A stretch of DNA of 14,556 nucleotides from an uncultured Collinsella sp. (lineage in GTDB: Bacteria > Actinomycetota > Coriobacteriia > Coriobacteriales > Coriobacteriaceae): NCBI GenBank assembly GCA_937958315.1, contig CALFGH010000038.1:1-14556 (forward strand). The letters are read 5' to 3'. Positions 1-6,384 of the stretch are shown piece after piece. Below the pieces are notes generated by a model. The model was not told the origin of the DNA. It was given only the letters and a program-made list of their open reading frames with translations, and searched no databases. Position 1 is the stretch's first letter. Each line of letters begins with the position of its first letter. A program made the position numbers and the translations under genes.

Positions 1-308
1 TCGGTCTCGGCGGATGCAACCTCAGCGGCCTCGACCTCGGGCTCCTCGGCGGCCTCAGACTCCTCGGCAATCTGTTCCTCGGCAGCGTCGGCCGCGTGGG
101 CCTTGGCCTTCATCGCCGCGACAAATCCGGCAGGCATACCATCGAACTCGCGCACGCCGGCAAGCGAGCGCTCAATATCCTTGGCGCACGCTTCGGACAC
201 AGTCGCCACGTGACGCTCGGCGGCCTTGGCACGCGCCTCGCGCTTGGGATTGGACTGTCCCGCGCGATTAGGCCTGCGGTTACGGTTCCTGTTGTCGACG
301 TCTGCCAT
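1..308 (-). CDS. Hypothetical Ala/Glu-rich protein, C-terminal part cut off by window edge
   Basis: The reading frame runs open from an ATG at 308-306 to the window edge, giving 102 codons with no stop. The start has a good ribosome site, GAAAGGTG, about 8 nt upstream. The first 25 residues are Arg/Asn-rich (MADVDNRNRNRRPNRAG). A short, more complex stretch follows (residues about 40-70, containing CAKDIERSLAGVREFDGMP). From about residue 77 the protein becomes a run of Ala and Glu (AAEEQIAEESEAAEEPEVE), typical of a disordered acidic linker. A basic head followed by an acidic tail could suggest nucleic-acid or ribosome association, but that is a guess. I do not recognise the family. The coding call rests on the open frame, the ribosome site and GC-ending codons. 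The overlapping minus-strand frame at 110-463 is a shadow. Confidence 0.7.
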   Translation of the reverse strand, partial: MADVDNRNRNRRPNRAGQSNPKREARAKAAERHVATVSEACAKDIERSLAGVREFDGMPAGFVAAMKAKAHAADAAEEQIAEESEAAEEPEVEAAEVASAET

Positions 309-374
309 AAGTGGTCACCTTTCTCGGTCTCTGCCGCTATCGGCTTTTCCCATCCATGATACCCCGCCGCGTAC

Positions 375-400
375 AAAAAAGACGGCCCCGAAGGACCGCC
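375..400 (-). terminator. Rho-independent terminator after the BI-1 gene
   Basis: Read on the minus strand, GGCGGTCC-TTCG-GGGCCGTC forms an 8-bp stem (two G-U pairs) closed by a stable TTCG tetraloop, followed directly by six T. It lies about 45 nt past the stop of the BI-1 gene and so separates it from the downstream hypothetical gene. Confidence 0.85.
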
Positions 401-446
401 TTTCGTATCGATTTGCGCGCGTGGCAAGCACCGCTGCAATTTGGCA

Positions 447-1142
447 CTAGTCGCGACGACCAAGGATGTTCAGGATGCGCAGGAACACGTTGATGATGTC
501 CACGAACAGGTTGGATGCCATGAGTACGGCGTTGGGCAGCGTGGGCGGCACCGTCGTGGCCACATAGGTGTCGTAGCCAATAAAGCCGGCGAACACCACG
601 ATCACGATCAGGTCGGTGATGGACTGCGAGACGCCCATAAACATCAGCACGATCTCGACCAGAATCGTGGCAAGCAGGATGCCAAAACCAATGCCGTACA
701 CACGCTGGAAGAACTTGGGGAAGGTCACGCCCAGCGCACCAAAGACAAAGGTGATGGCGGCCGTGGCGATAAAGGCAGTGTTGATGGTGGGCAGGTCGTA
801 ATTGGCAAGGCCAAACGACGCGGTCAGGCCAAAGGTACTCGCAAAGATTACGTAGCCCACAAGGGACAGACCCACAGACTGCTTGCCCGCGGCGGCCGAC
901 ATCATGACCATGCCGACGATGGTCAAAATAAACGAGCCAAAGACCAGCGGCAAGGCGGCGCCGCTCATCATCATGCGCGCAAACGACATGGTGCTCGTAA
1001 AGTAAGCACCGGCGCCCATGGCGCAAAAGCCCAAAAAGATCAGGGCAGACATGACAAGGTTGTACGCGCGCGGCGACATCTCCTTGGCACGGCTTGCGCC
1101 GGTCTCAATGGGGCCGTTCTGATAACCCTGGATATCGTTCAT
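447..1142 (-). CDS. Bax inhibitor-1 (BI-1/YccA) family membrane protein
   Basis: This is a 231-residue integral membrane protein of the Bax inhibitor-1 family (TMBIM; bacterial relatives YbhL, YccA, YetJ). Members have seven helices and some act as pH-sensitive calcium leak channels. In E. coli, YccA modulates the FtsH protease. The sequence shows a short polar N terminus (residues 1-27), then hydrophobic helices at about 29-50, 57-82, 90-110, 118-140, 150-172, 177-195 and a final amphipathic segment. The conserved GFIGYDTY motif near residue 186 carries the family aspartate. The C terminus (FVDIINVFLRILNILGRRD) is the typical bacterial ending, with a terminal acidic residue. The ATG has GAAAGGA 7 nt upstream. 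It appears monocistronic, with a terminator behind it and a possible promoter in front. The physiological role here is unknown. Confidence 0.92.
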   Translation of the reverse strand: MNDIQGYQNGPIETGASRAKEMSPRAYNLVMSALIFLGFCAMGAGAYFTSTMSFARMMMSGAALPLVFGSFILTIVGMVMMSAAAGKQSVGLSLVGYVIFASTFGLTASFGLANYDLPTINTAFIATAAITFVFGALGVTFPKFFQRVYGIGFGILLATILVEIVLMFMGVSQSITDLIVIVVFAGFIGYDTYVATTVPPTLPNAVLMASNLFVDIINVFLRILNILGRRD

Positions 1143-1197
1143 AATATCGTCCTTTCAAAAGCGCCGCGACAGCGCCGTAGGTGACAAGATTCCTGCC

Positions 1198-1203
1198 ATT
1201 GTA
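1198..1203 (-). promoter_or_regulatory. Possible -10 element for the BI-1 gene
   Basis: On the minus strand TACAAT (5 of 6 matches to TATAAT) lies about 55 nt upstream of the BI-1 start, in the 79-nt gap after the preceding gene. No convincing -35 box is visible at 16-18 nt, so this is only a candidate. Confidence 0.25.
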
Positions 1204-1221
1204 CCCGAATGCCGTGCGCTC

Positions 1222-1560
1222 TTACCTGCGGCGCCCGCTCTCGAGCGTACGGTCGAATGCCCACACCCACCAACGCATCAGATGGGCCTGCGAGCCATCC
1301 GGTCGCTCGCGCGCCTGTTCTTCCAGATACAGTTCGGTCGCATGCCCACCAAAACGAACCTTATAGGTTGCCGTACGAATGCCGTGAACCGTTAGGCCAA
1401 AACCGGTGGATGAGACAATCTCGTCGATCGTAAAACAGCGACCGTCGACCCAGCAGACGGTAACCGGCACGACTTGTCCGCCCGCGAGGATGCGGGCCAC
1501 GACGTCCACATACTGCTTGTGCACGCGTCGAGTTTTACCATCTGTCTGTCGATATTCCAT
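1222..1560 (-). CDS. Small hypothetical protein, possibly DUF6504-like
   Basis: A 112-residue soluble protein with no signal peptide or membrane segment. Residues about 25-100 look like a chain of beta strands: VPVTVCWVDGRCFTIDEIV, GLTVHGIRTATYKVRFGG, TELYLEE, then RWWVWAFDRTLE. A Trp-x-x-Gly-Arg strand followed by a Trp-rich closing strand resembles the small actinobacterial DUF6504 family, but I cannot confirm membership by eye. Start choice is uncertain. The ATG at 1560 has a perfect AGGAGG, but only 1 nt away. An in-frame ATG at 1581 adds seven residues and lacks a ribosome site, although a TACAAT sits at 1590-1595, which could give a nearly leaderless message. The gene points away from pitA and shares the upstream region with it. 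Function unknown. Confidence 0.65.
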   Translation of the reverse strand: MEYRQTDGKTRRVHKQYVDVVARILAGGQVVPVTVCWVDGRCFTIDEIVSSTGFGLTVHGIRTATYKVRFGGHATELYLEEQARERPDGSQAHLMRWWVWAFDRTLESGRRR

Positions 1561-1746
1561 GCCTCCTATTATCGAACGCATGTTTGCATATTGTAAAGCG
1601 AACAGGCTGTGGTTTTGGGATGTTGGGGCGCGCACGTGTCCTCATGGCGTGCTAGCAAAAAGAACACCCGCGGTCAACAGGGCAAATATTCAATGTTAGT
1701 GCCAAAAAATTCACTTCTCCCATCAGAACTCGGTAAAGAAACCCGC

Positions 1747-1778
1747 AGGAGGTGATACGATTTATCATGTTTTTGTAA
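1747..1778 (+). promoter_or_regulatory. Leader of pitA: perfect Shine-Dalgarno, three-codon ORF, small palindrome
   Basis: A full anti-SD match, AGGAGGTGAT, at 1747-1756 is followed 13 nt later by ATG TTT TTG TAA (1767-1778). This would be a three-codon ORF, in the same frame as pitA and ending 30 nt before its ATG. The same stretch contains TGATA-CGATT-TATCA (1753-1767), an operator-sized inverted repeat. The rest of the 248-nt divergent gap (1561-1808) shows no clear promoter on this strand. Whether the element is a leader peptide, an operator or chance is open. Confidence 0.3.
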
Positions 1779-1808
1779 CGTGCCTGCAAACTTCGAGAAA
1801 GCCCATAT

Positions 1809-2858
1809 ATGGACGTAACGTTCTCAGCCTTCCTCGGCCAAATTGTGTCGAACCCAGTCCTTGCCGTCACCGTGATCCTCGCGCTCGGCGCTATCTTCGT
1901 CAACGGATGGACCGACGCGCCCAACGCCATCGCGACCTGTGTCACAACGCGCTGCATGCCCGCCCGCGCAGCCATTCTCATGAGCGCCGCATTCAACTTC
2001 CTCGGCGTGCTCATCATGACGCACTTTAACGCGAGCGTCGCCAACACCATCTCACATATCGTCGACTTTGGCGGAAACAGCACCATGGCGCTCGCATGCC
2101 TCTGCGCGGCGCTGTTCTCCATCGTCGTCTACGGCGCCACGGCATCGCGTTTTGGCATCCCCACCTCGCAAAGCCACAGCCTTATCGCCGGCCTGACCGG
2201 TGCCGCAATCGCCCTCGGCGGCGCGAGCAGCGTCAACGTCCACGAGTGGATGAAGGTCATCTACGGCTTGGCGCTCTCCATCGGCCTGGGCTTTATCATG
2301 GGCTGGGTCCTGTGCAAGCTCGTCTCGATTCTTTTCGCCGCCGCCAACAGGCGACGTGCCAATGTCTTCTTTAAATATGCTCAGATCGCAAGTGCCGCGG
2401 CCATGAGCTTTATGCACGGCGCGCAAGATGGACAAAAGTTTATCGGCGTGCTCTTTTTAGGTGTCGCCTTTGCCAGCGGACAGACGAGCGTCGGCGACGC
2501 CGGCATCCCCATCTGGATCATGCTGCTGTGCTCGGCCACCATGGGCATCGGCACCAGCGTGGGCGGTGAGCGCATCATCAAGTCTGTCGGTCAGAGCATG
2601 GTCAAGCTCGAAAAGTACCAGGGCTTCTCCGCCGACCTGGCGGGCGCCGCAAACCTGCTGCTTGCCACGCTCACCGGCATCCCCGTGTCCTCCACGCACA
2701 TCAAGACCTGCGCCATTATGGGTGTCGGTGCCGTCAAGCGCCTCTCGGCGATCAACTTCGGTGTCGTCAAGGACATGATGTTCACCTGGTTCTTCACCTT
2801 CCCCGCCTGCGGACTTATCAGCTTTGTCATGGCCAAGCTGTTCATGATGTTCATCTAG
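1809..2858 (+). CDS. pitA: PiT-family inorganic phosphate transporter
   Basis: A 349-residue secondary transporter of the PiT (PF01384) family, which imports metal-phosphate or phosphate coupled to cations at the cytoplasmic membrane. The two family signature repeats are visible. The first half has NGWTDAPNAIAT (32-43) and GIPTSQSHSL (116-125). The second half has SFMHGAQDGQK (200-210) and GIPVSSTHIKT (290-300). These are the inverted-repeat halves that build the substrate path. About ten hydrophobic helices are predictable, with a short basic loop (RRRANVFFK, 181-189) before the second half. Length fits the short bacterial PiT class. The ATG at 1809 is the only usual start after an in-frame TAA at 1776. 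Its ribosome site is weak (GAGAAAG). The DUF47 gene follows 67 nt downstream, the classical pairing. Cation specificity cannot be read from sequence. The symbol is by family. Confidence 0.93.
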   Translation: MDVTFSAFLGQIVSNPVLAVTVILALGAIFVNGWTDAPNAIATCVTTRCMPARAAILMSAAFNFLGVLIMTHFNASVANTISHIVDFGGNSTMALACLCAALFSIVVYGATASRFGIPTSQSHSLIAGLTGAAIALGGASSVNVHEWMKVIYGLALSIGLGFIMGWVLCKLVSILFAAANRRRANVFFKYAQIASAAAMSFMHGAQDGQKFIGVLFLGVAFASGQTSVGDAGIPIWIMLLCSATMGIGTSVGGERIIKSVGQSMVKLEKYQGFSADLAGAANLLLATLTGIPVSSTHIKTCAIMGVGAVKRLSAINFGVVKDMMFTWFFTFPACGLISFVMAKLFMMFI

Positions 2859-2925
2859 TCAAACCGAACGTCCATCCGGACCGCAATACCTCACCCACCC
2901 GTCTTCGCCTCGAAAGGACCCACTC

Positions 2926-3549
2926 ATGGCAAAGAAACCCGATTCGTTCTACTTTGACAACTACGTCGCCTGCGCCGACCTTGCTGTCCAGGCCGCAGAG
3001 TTGCTCATCAAGATTTTTGAGAACTTTGATCCCGCGCAGATCCACGGCATGCTCGAAGAGATGCATGCGATTGAGCATGCGGCCGACAAGAAGCACCATG
3101 AGCTCGAGGATGCCCTGCTCACTGCCTTTATCACCCCGCTTGAGCGCGAGGATCTGGACCTGATGAGCTGCTCGCTCGACACTGTGCTTGACCGTATCGA
3201 GGGCGTCGTGCAGCGCGTCTACTTCACCAACATCCAGAGCATCCACCCCGATGCCATTGTCATCGCCCACAAGGTGACCGACGCCTGCCGCGCCATGAAG
3301 GACCTTATGGTCGAGCTGCCTAATTACCGCAAGTCCAAGACCCTGCGCGAGCTGGTCATCCAGATCAACACCATTGAGTCCGAGGCCGATGAGCTCTACA
3401 TCAACGCCATGCGCAACCTGCACGTCAATGGCAAGGACCCGCTCGAGGTCATCGCCTGGCGTGACGTCTACGCTTTCCTGGAGTACTGCGCCGACTGCTG
3501 CGAGAATGTGGCTGATGTCGTGGATTCGATTGTCATGAAGAACAGTTAA
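2926..3549 (+). CDS. DUF47 / PhoU-like accessory protein of the PiT transporter
   Basis: A 207-residue, all-helical cytoplasmic protein of the DUF47 (PF01865, YkaA/TIGR00153) family, distant relatives of PhoU that are almost always encoded next to PiT permeases and are thought to regulate them. Characteristic features are the N terminus KKPDSFYFDNYV, a helix-rich body with HAIEHAADKKHHELEDALLTAF (about residues 46-67, including the conserved His/Glu pattern), FITPLEREDL, LDRIEGVVQRV and a terminal DVYAFLEYCADCCENVADVVDSIV helix. The conserved Glu/Asp positions that bind metal in PhoU-like bundles are kept. The ATG has GAAAGGA 7 nt upstream. It probably shares a transcript with pitA. A large inverted repeat begins 1 nt after the stop codon and may end that transcript. 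Confidence 0.92.
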   Translation: MAKKPDSFYFDNYVACADLAVQAAELLIKIFENFDPAQIHGMLEEMHAIEHAADKKHHELEDALLTAFITPLEREDLDLMSCSLDTVLDRIEGVVQRVYFTNIQSIHPDAIVIAHKVTDACRAMKDLMVELPNYRKSKTLRELVIQINTIESEADELYINAMRNLHVNGKDPLEVIAWRDVYAFLEYCADCCENVADVVDSIVMKNS

Positions 3550-3550
3550 T

Positions 3551-3669
3551 TGGGGGTACGTGTCCCGGCGGTCGCGGGCCCGACCACTAATAACCTTTTT
3601 CACTCCGGCTGCAAGCAGAGTCGTTCAAAAGGTTATTAGTGGTCGGGCCCGCTCCCTTACGTACCACCA
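3551..3669. repeat. 119-bp near-palindromic element with 26-bp perfect arms
   Basis: Inner arms 3574-3599 and 3627-3652 are perfect 26-bp inverted copies separated by a 27-nt loop. Outside them, after unequal spacers (12 and 6 nt), a second pair (3551-3561 and 3659-3669) matches at 10 of 11 positions. The arms contain the self-palindrome CGGGCCCG and the core CCACTAATAACC. The loop holds a further CTGC-AA-GCAG hairpin. The element begins 1 nt after the DUF47 stop. It could act as a bidirectional transcription barrier or mRNA-stabilising hairpin, or it could be a small non-autonomous mobile or dispersed palindromic repeat. There is no T-tract after the right arm, so it is not a standard terminator. 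Confidence 0.85.
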
Positions 3670-3746
3670 TTGGAAACTTTGGCTGATACTTTGAAAGCGA
3701 TGAGGCTTTTGTTGGCAGGACCTTGGGGCCCGATTGGAAACTTTGG
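3669..3746. repeat. Direct repeat ATTGGAAACTTTGG, two copies, in a G+T-rich tract
   Basis: The 14-mer ATTGGAAACTTTGG occurs at 3669-3682 and 3733-3746, 64 nt apart. Weaker similarity continues after each copy (GATGAGGCTTTT against GATGGGGCTTT), which suggests an old tandem duplication of about 64 bp. The first copy starts at the end of the large inverted repeat. The strand here is strongly G+T-rich and carries no gene. Confidence 0.7.
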
Positions 3747-3833
3747 GACCGCCTTAAACGTTTGGCTGGATGGGGCTTTGGGTACCCTTTTGCTTAGTTT
3801 TGGGTTGTTTTATTAGCTTTGGAGGGTTTGGTT

Positions 3834-4364
3834 ATGGGGTATTTGGATCTGGCTCGGTCTCGGTATTCTTGTCGTTTGTTTGAGGCTCGGGCTGTGGAGC
3901 AGGCTGTGGTGGATGTCATTGTTGAGGCTGGGCGTATTGCTCCTTCTGCTTGCAATAACCATCCAGCCCGTGTGATGGTGTTGGATACGCCCGAGCTTTT
4001 GGAGAAGGCGGCTGCTTGTCAGCCTCGGTTTGCTCGTGATGGGTCCATCTTTGGCGCTCCGCTCATCTTCCTCATTTGCAGCGTTACCGACGACGCTTGG
4101 GTTCGCCCCTATGACCAGATGAACTCCAGCGCTATCGACACCTCGATTGTTTGCGATCAAATGATGATGGAGGCCGAGGAGCAAGGCCTGGGAACGTGTT
4201 GGGTATGCCATTTTAAGCCCGAGCTAGCCCGAGAGCGGTTCAACCTACCCGAGGGCGTCTATCCCTATCACATGCTCGTCTGTGGCTATCCTGCCGACCA
4301 CATCACCGATCCCGAGCATCGCGAGGCCCGTACCATTCCCCTCTCCGACTTCCTCCTCAAGTAG
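3834..4364 (+). CDS. Nitroreductase-family flavoprotein (NfsA/NfnB-like fold)
   Basis: A 176-residue FMN-dependent oxidoreductase of the nitroreductase superfamily. Members reduce nitro compounds, quinones, flavins or halogenated rings with NAD(P)H. Visible family features are the N-terminal SRYSCRLF (FMN phosphate-binding Arg/Ser segment), APSACNNHPARVMVLD (about 36-51), IFGAPLIFLICS, the helix IDTSIVCDQMMMEAEEQGLGTCWV (about 99-122) and the C-terminal YPYHMLVCGYP strand. The length matches the short single-domain class. The start is the ATG at 3834, with GGAGGG 7 nt upstream. An in-frame TTG at 3819 overlaps that site and is not used. Codon choice changes inside the gene: roughly the first 70 codons end almost only in G or T, while the later codons return to C-ending. 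The substrate is unknown. A terminator follows. Confidence 0.9.
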   Translation: MGYLDLARSRYSCRLFEARAVEQAVVDVIVEAGRIAPSACNNHPARVMVLDTPELLEKAAACQPRFARDGSIFGAPLIFLICSVTDDAWVRPYDQMNSSAIDTSIVCDQMMMEAEEQGLGTCWVCHFKPELARERFNLPEGVYPYHMLVCGYPADHITDPEHREARTIPLSDFLLK

Positions 4365-4408
4365 TAATTGGCACATGCCCTAAAACCTACCTTTTACCAC
4401 GCGCCCTT

Positions 4409-4448
4409 CGCCGAGTTCTGCCCTATCACACGCAGAGCTCGGCGTTTT
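4409..4448 (+). terminator. Rho-independent terminator after the nitroreductase gene
   Basis: CGCCGAG-TTCTGC (4409-4421) pairs with GCAGAG-CTCGGCG (4432-4444), a 13-bp stem with one G-U pair around a 10-nt loop, followed by TTTT. It lies 44 nt beyond the stop codon. Confidence 0.85.
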
Positions 4449-4542
4449 CGCGCCCAGGGCGCACGCGTTTCCCTATTGGAATACAGATGGAACAGCTTTC
4501 ACGAATGCATGACCGAACCGTAGGCGACTAACACGGCAACCA

Positions 4543-4971
4543 TCATTCCTCAATAAAAGCCGGCACGCGGTTAGTCCTGCGCATCTTGAAATCACCAATC
4601 TTGTGAGAGACATAGAGAATGCCGTCCATCCCATCTCGCGATGCATATGACAGGTGAACAGAACCGCAATCCGCTCCATCATCGTCGAGAAGATCAAACG
4701 AATTCGGATCGCTTGTTGCAGCCAAACGACCACTCATACAAGAGCCATCGGCATTACAGATTTGCCATTCCATATCTTCGCCCGCAAGAATCGCCATAGA
4801 CGGCCTGATTGCATCACCGCTGGCATACATCCCGTCTATGCCAAACCCATTTTCAGCGCCATCAATAAACGACTGCTCGCACCTATACGTCGCAAACGAT
4901 GCACATAGCACCATTGCAAGACCAACTGCAAGAACAACAATTACAATCTTTACGTAGCTCTTGGCCATCAT
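4543..4971 (-). CDS. Hypothetical membrane-anchored or secreted small protein
   Basis: A 142-residue protein of no family I recognise. The N terminus is a lysine followed by one hydrophobic segment (VKIVIVVLAVGLAMVLCASFA, about residues 7-27). This is a signal peptide or signal anchor, so the remaining 115 residues probably lie outside the membrane. The exported part is acidic, with four to five cysteines (YRCEQ, QICNADGSCMSG, DDGADCGSVHL) that could form disulfides. It ends in a strand-rich segment, ILYVSHKIGDFKMRRTNRVPAF. The tandem ATGs at 4971 and 4968 have AAGAGGG about 6 nt before the first. The gene stands alone, with AT-richer DNA upstream. A role in the envelope is an inference from the leader only. 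Confidence 0.65.
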   Translation of the reverse strand: MMAKSYVKIVIVVLAVGLAMVLCASFATYRCEQSFIDGAENGFGIDGMYASGDAIRPSMAILAGEDMEWQICNADGSCMSGRLAATSDPNSFDLLDDDGADCGSVHLSYASRDGMDGILYVSHKIGDFKMRRTNRVPAFIEE

Positions 4972-5283
4972 GCCATCCCTCTTTTCGCTTGCCTAAGGAA
5001 ATGCGGAAGAAGCTGTTCGTCGCGGTTTGTTTGCGCACCTTTCTGCCCCGGTTCGGTTACTTTGACTACTTGCGAGCCTCCATATACCGTTATTACCCAT
5101 GTACGTGATATGGATTTCGAACATATCGAACTTAGTCAATGATTGCGGGGGCTTTCACCCACAATGTGAAATGACGCATCGGATTGTCTCTCAAGCATAT
5201 CGAGCTTGTGACAGGCTCTCTGCGGAGCACCGTATATAAAATTGATAAAAGGTAGAAATTAAGGCATATCCCAAAAATCTACT
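4972..5283. other. Gene-free interval with short repeats
   Basis: No frame here looks coding. The interval holds CATATCGAACTT (5122-5133) and a near copy CATATCGAGCTT (5196-5207, 11 of 12). The first copy lies within a small palindrome, TTCGA-ACATA-TCGAA (5116-5130). Composition is AT-richer than the neighbours, especially 5225-5289. It must contain the promoter of the 4543-4971 gene, but I cannot point to convincing -35 and -10 boxes. Confidence 0.5.
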
Positions 5284-5312
5284 AAAAAAGGAGCCCGCAG
5301 GTGCGAGCTCCT
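5284..5312 (-). terminator. Rho-independent terminator after divIVA
   Basis: On the minus strand AGGAGC-TCGC-ACCT-GCGG-GCTCCT forms a 10-bp stem (one G-U pair) followed by a run of T (5284-5289). It ends the long minus-strand division/phosphate gene series 30 nt past divIVA. Confidence 0.88.
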
Positions 5313-5341
5313 CTTAAGGGCACGAGATTGTAGCTCTGGCG

Positions 5342-6019
5342 CTAGTCCAGGTCGTCGGCGGCAAAGTTGTCGATCGGGGCGAAGGGGTCAGCCACGGGAA
5401 CAACCGGATCAGCGACAGGCAGCGGCTCGGCGGCGGGAACGGTCACTGCAGGAGAAGCCGCAGAACCGACCGGCGTGGAGGCCATAAGGTCGGACGGGAA
5501 GGAATTCTGCGCATCGTCCATGAAGTGCTGGATGAGCTTGAGGTACTCGGCTTTGAACTCCTCACGGGAAGCCTTCAGACGGTCGATCTCCTCGAGCTCG
5601 GCCTGCTTCTCGGTCAGGGCCTGACGGATGACCTCGCGGGCCTTGGCGTCGGCTTCGTTGCGGATGCGCTCAGCGTTCTCGTTGGCATCGTTGACGATGC
5701 CCTCGGCGGTCTGCTGGGCAGCAATCAGCGCAGCGGAGATCTGGCGCTCCTGAGCGGAGAAGTCGGGTGCGGGAGCGGCCACAGGAGCGGCGGGAACGGC
5801 CTGAGCGGCAGCGTCCTGAGCCTGGGCAAGCTGGGCCTGCGTGTCGGCAAGCTGCTGCTCGGTGGCAGTCAGACGACCCTTAAGATCGACAATCTTGGCA
5901 AGCATAGCGTCAACCTCGGAGGACAGCGTCTCCAAAAAGACGTCGACCTCGGCGGGATCATAGCCGCGCTTGGCCTCAGAGAAAGTCTGAGCCTGGATGT
6001 CAGCAGGGGTAATAGCCAT
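5342..6019 (-). CDS. divIVA: DivIVA domain cell-pole/septum protein
   Basis: A 225-residue peripheral membrane coiled-coil protein. DivIVA/Wag31 proteins bind curved membrane at poles and septa and recruit division or polar-growth machinery. The N-terminal lipid-binding domain is clear: ITPADIQAQTFSEAKRGYDP, then EVDVFLETLSSEVDAM (residues 3-39). A coiled coil follows at about 40-70, then an Ala/Pro/Gln linker (about 70-86), a second long coiled coil (90-165, rich in EKQAELEEIDRLKASREEF) and a disordered Pro/Ala/Val/Asp tail with repeated VADP units ending in acidic DDLD. The ATG has AAAGGAG about 8 nt upstream. Its position behind yggT is the conserved Gram-positive order. A possible promoter of its own lies at the end of yggT. 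Confidence 0.93.
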   Translation of the reverse strand: MAITPADIQAQTFSEAKRGYDPAEVDVFLETLSSEVDAMLAKIVDLKGRLTATEQQLADTQAQLAQAQDAAAQAVPAAPVAAPAPDFSAQERQISAALIAAQQTAEGIVNDANENAERIRNEADAKAREVIRQALTEKQAELEEIDRLKASREEFKAEYLKLIQHFMDDAQNSFPSDLMASTPVGSAASPAVTVPAAEPLPVADPVVPVADPFAPIDNFAADDLD

Positions 6020-6081
6020 AACAAGTTCTCCTTTATCATCGCCTTGGCGCCGGGCGCCCGACGTAAGTTACTGAGCCAGTA

Positions 6082-6363
6082 CTATACGAGTATACCTATA
6101 AGAAGCTGCAGAATCAGCCTCTGCACCAACTGCAACGCAATAATCGCAACGACCGGCGAAAAATCAACGCCGCCCATCGGCGGAATAAACCGACGAAACA
6201 GGTTGAGCCACGGACCGCAGACGCTATCGAGCACCGCGGCGATATCCTGCAGCAGGCCGCCCTGCTTCATGGGAATCCACGTCATAAAGCAATAGACCAC
6301 AATAAGTGTGGAGTAGAAGTTGAACAGCGTGTTGACCAGCTGGACAATGGTGTAGATGTTGAT
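6082..6363 (-). CDS. yggT: YggT family membrane protein (YlmG), non-AUG start
   Basis: A small two-helix membrane protein of the YggT/YlmG family (PF02325), encoded beside sepF in most Gram-positives and in plastids linked to nucleoid or division-site organisation. The family core is clear in the second half: a Trp-Ile-Pro turn, LNLFRRFIPPMGGVDFSP, then the final helix VVAIIALQLVQRLILQLLIGI. The first helix (INIYTIVQLVNTLFNFY and on through STLIVVYCFMTW) is also coded. However, no ATG, GTG or TTG exists in frame between the sepF stop and a GTG at 6300, which lies inside that helix and has no ribosome site. GAGGAG at 6370-6375 is 6 nt before ATC 6363 and abuts ATT 6369, so an AUC or AUU start (about 93-95 residues) is proposed. 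A CTG at 6339 is another option. The gene call is firm and the start is not. Confidence 0.85.
   Translation of the reverse strand: MNIYTIVQLVNTLFNFYSTLIVVYCFMTWIPMKQGGLLQDIAAVLDSVCGPWLNLFRRFIPPMGGVDFSPVVAIIALQLVQRLILQLLIGILV
6089..6117 (-). promoter_or_regulatory. Candidate divIVA promoter within the end of yggT
   Basis: On the minus strand CTGATT (6112-6117), a 17-nt spacer and TATACT (6089-6094; 5 of 6 to TATAAT) are arranged as a sigma-70-type promoter. It would start transcripts near 6082, about 60 nt before divIVA. A second -10-like TATAGT is at 6081-6086. The -35 match is poor (3 of 6). Confidence 0.35.
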
Positions 6364-6384
6364 GAGAATCTCCTCGTCTTGGGT

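Noticed and set aside
110..463. 117-codon minus-strand frame overlapping the truncated hypothetical gene and the terminator
   Set aside because: It would run through the rho-independent terminator at 375-400 and overlaps a frame with a good ribosome site.
441..1184. 247-codon plus-strand frame opposite the BI-1 gene
   Set aside because: It mirrors the BI-1 gene. The translation is Gly/His/Asp/Lys-rich with no recognisable domain.
3551..3669. CRISPR repeat or tRNA-like structure in the large palindrome
   Set aside because: There is only one inverted pair and no regularly spaced direct repeats. The fold is a long hairpin, not a cloverleaf.
4899..5108. 69-codon plus-strand frame before the 4972-5283 gap
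   Set aside because: It overlaps the start of the opposite-strand gene, has no ribosome site and is compositionally random.
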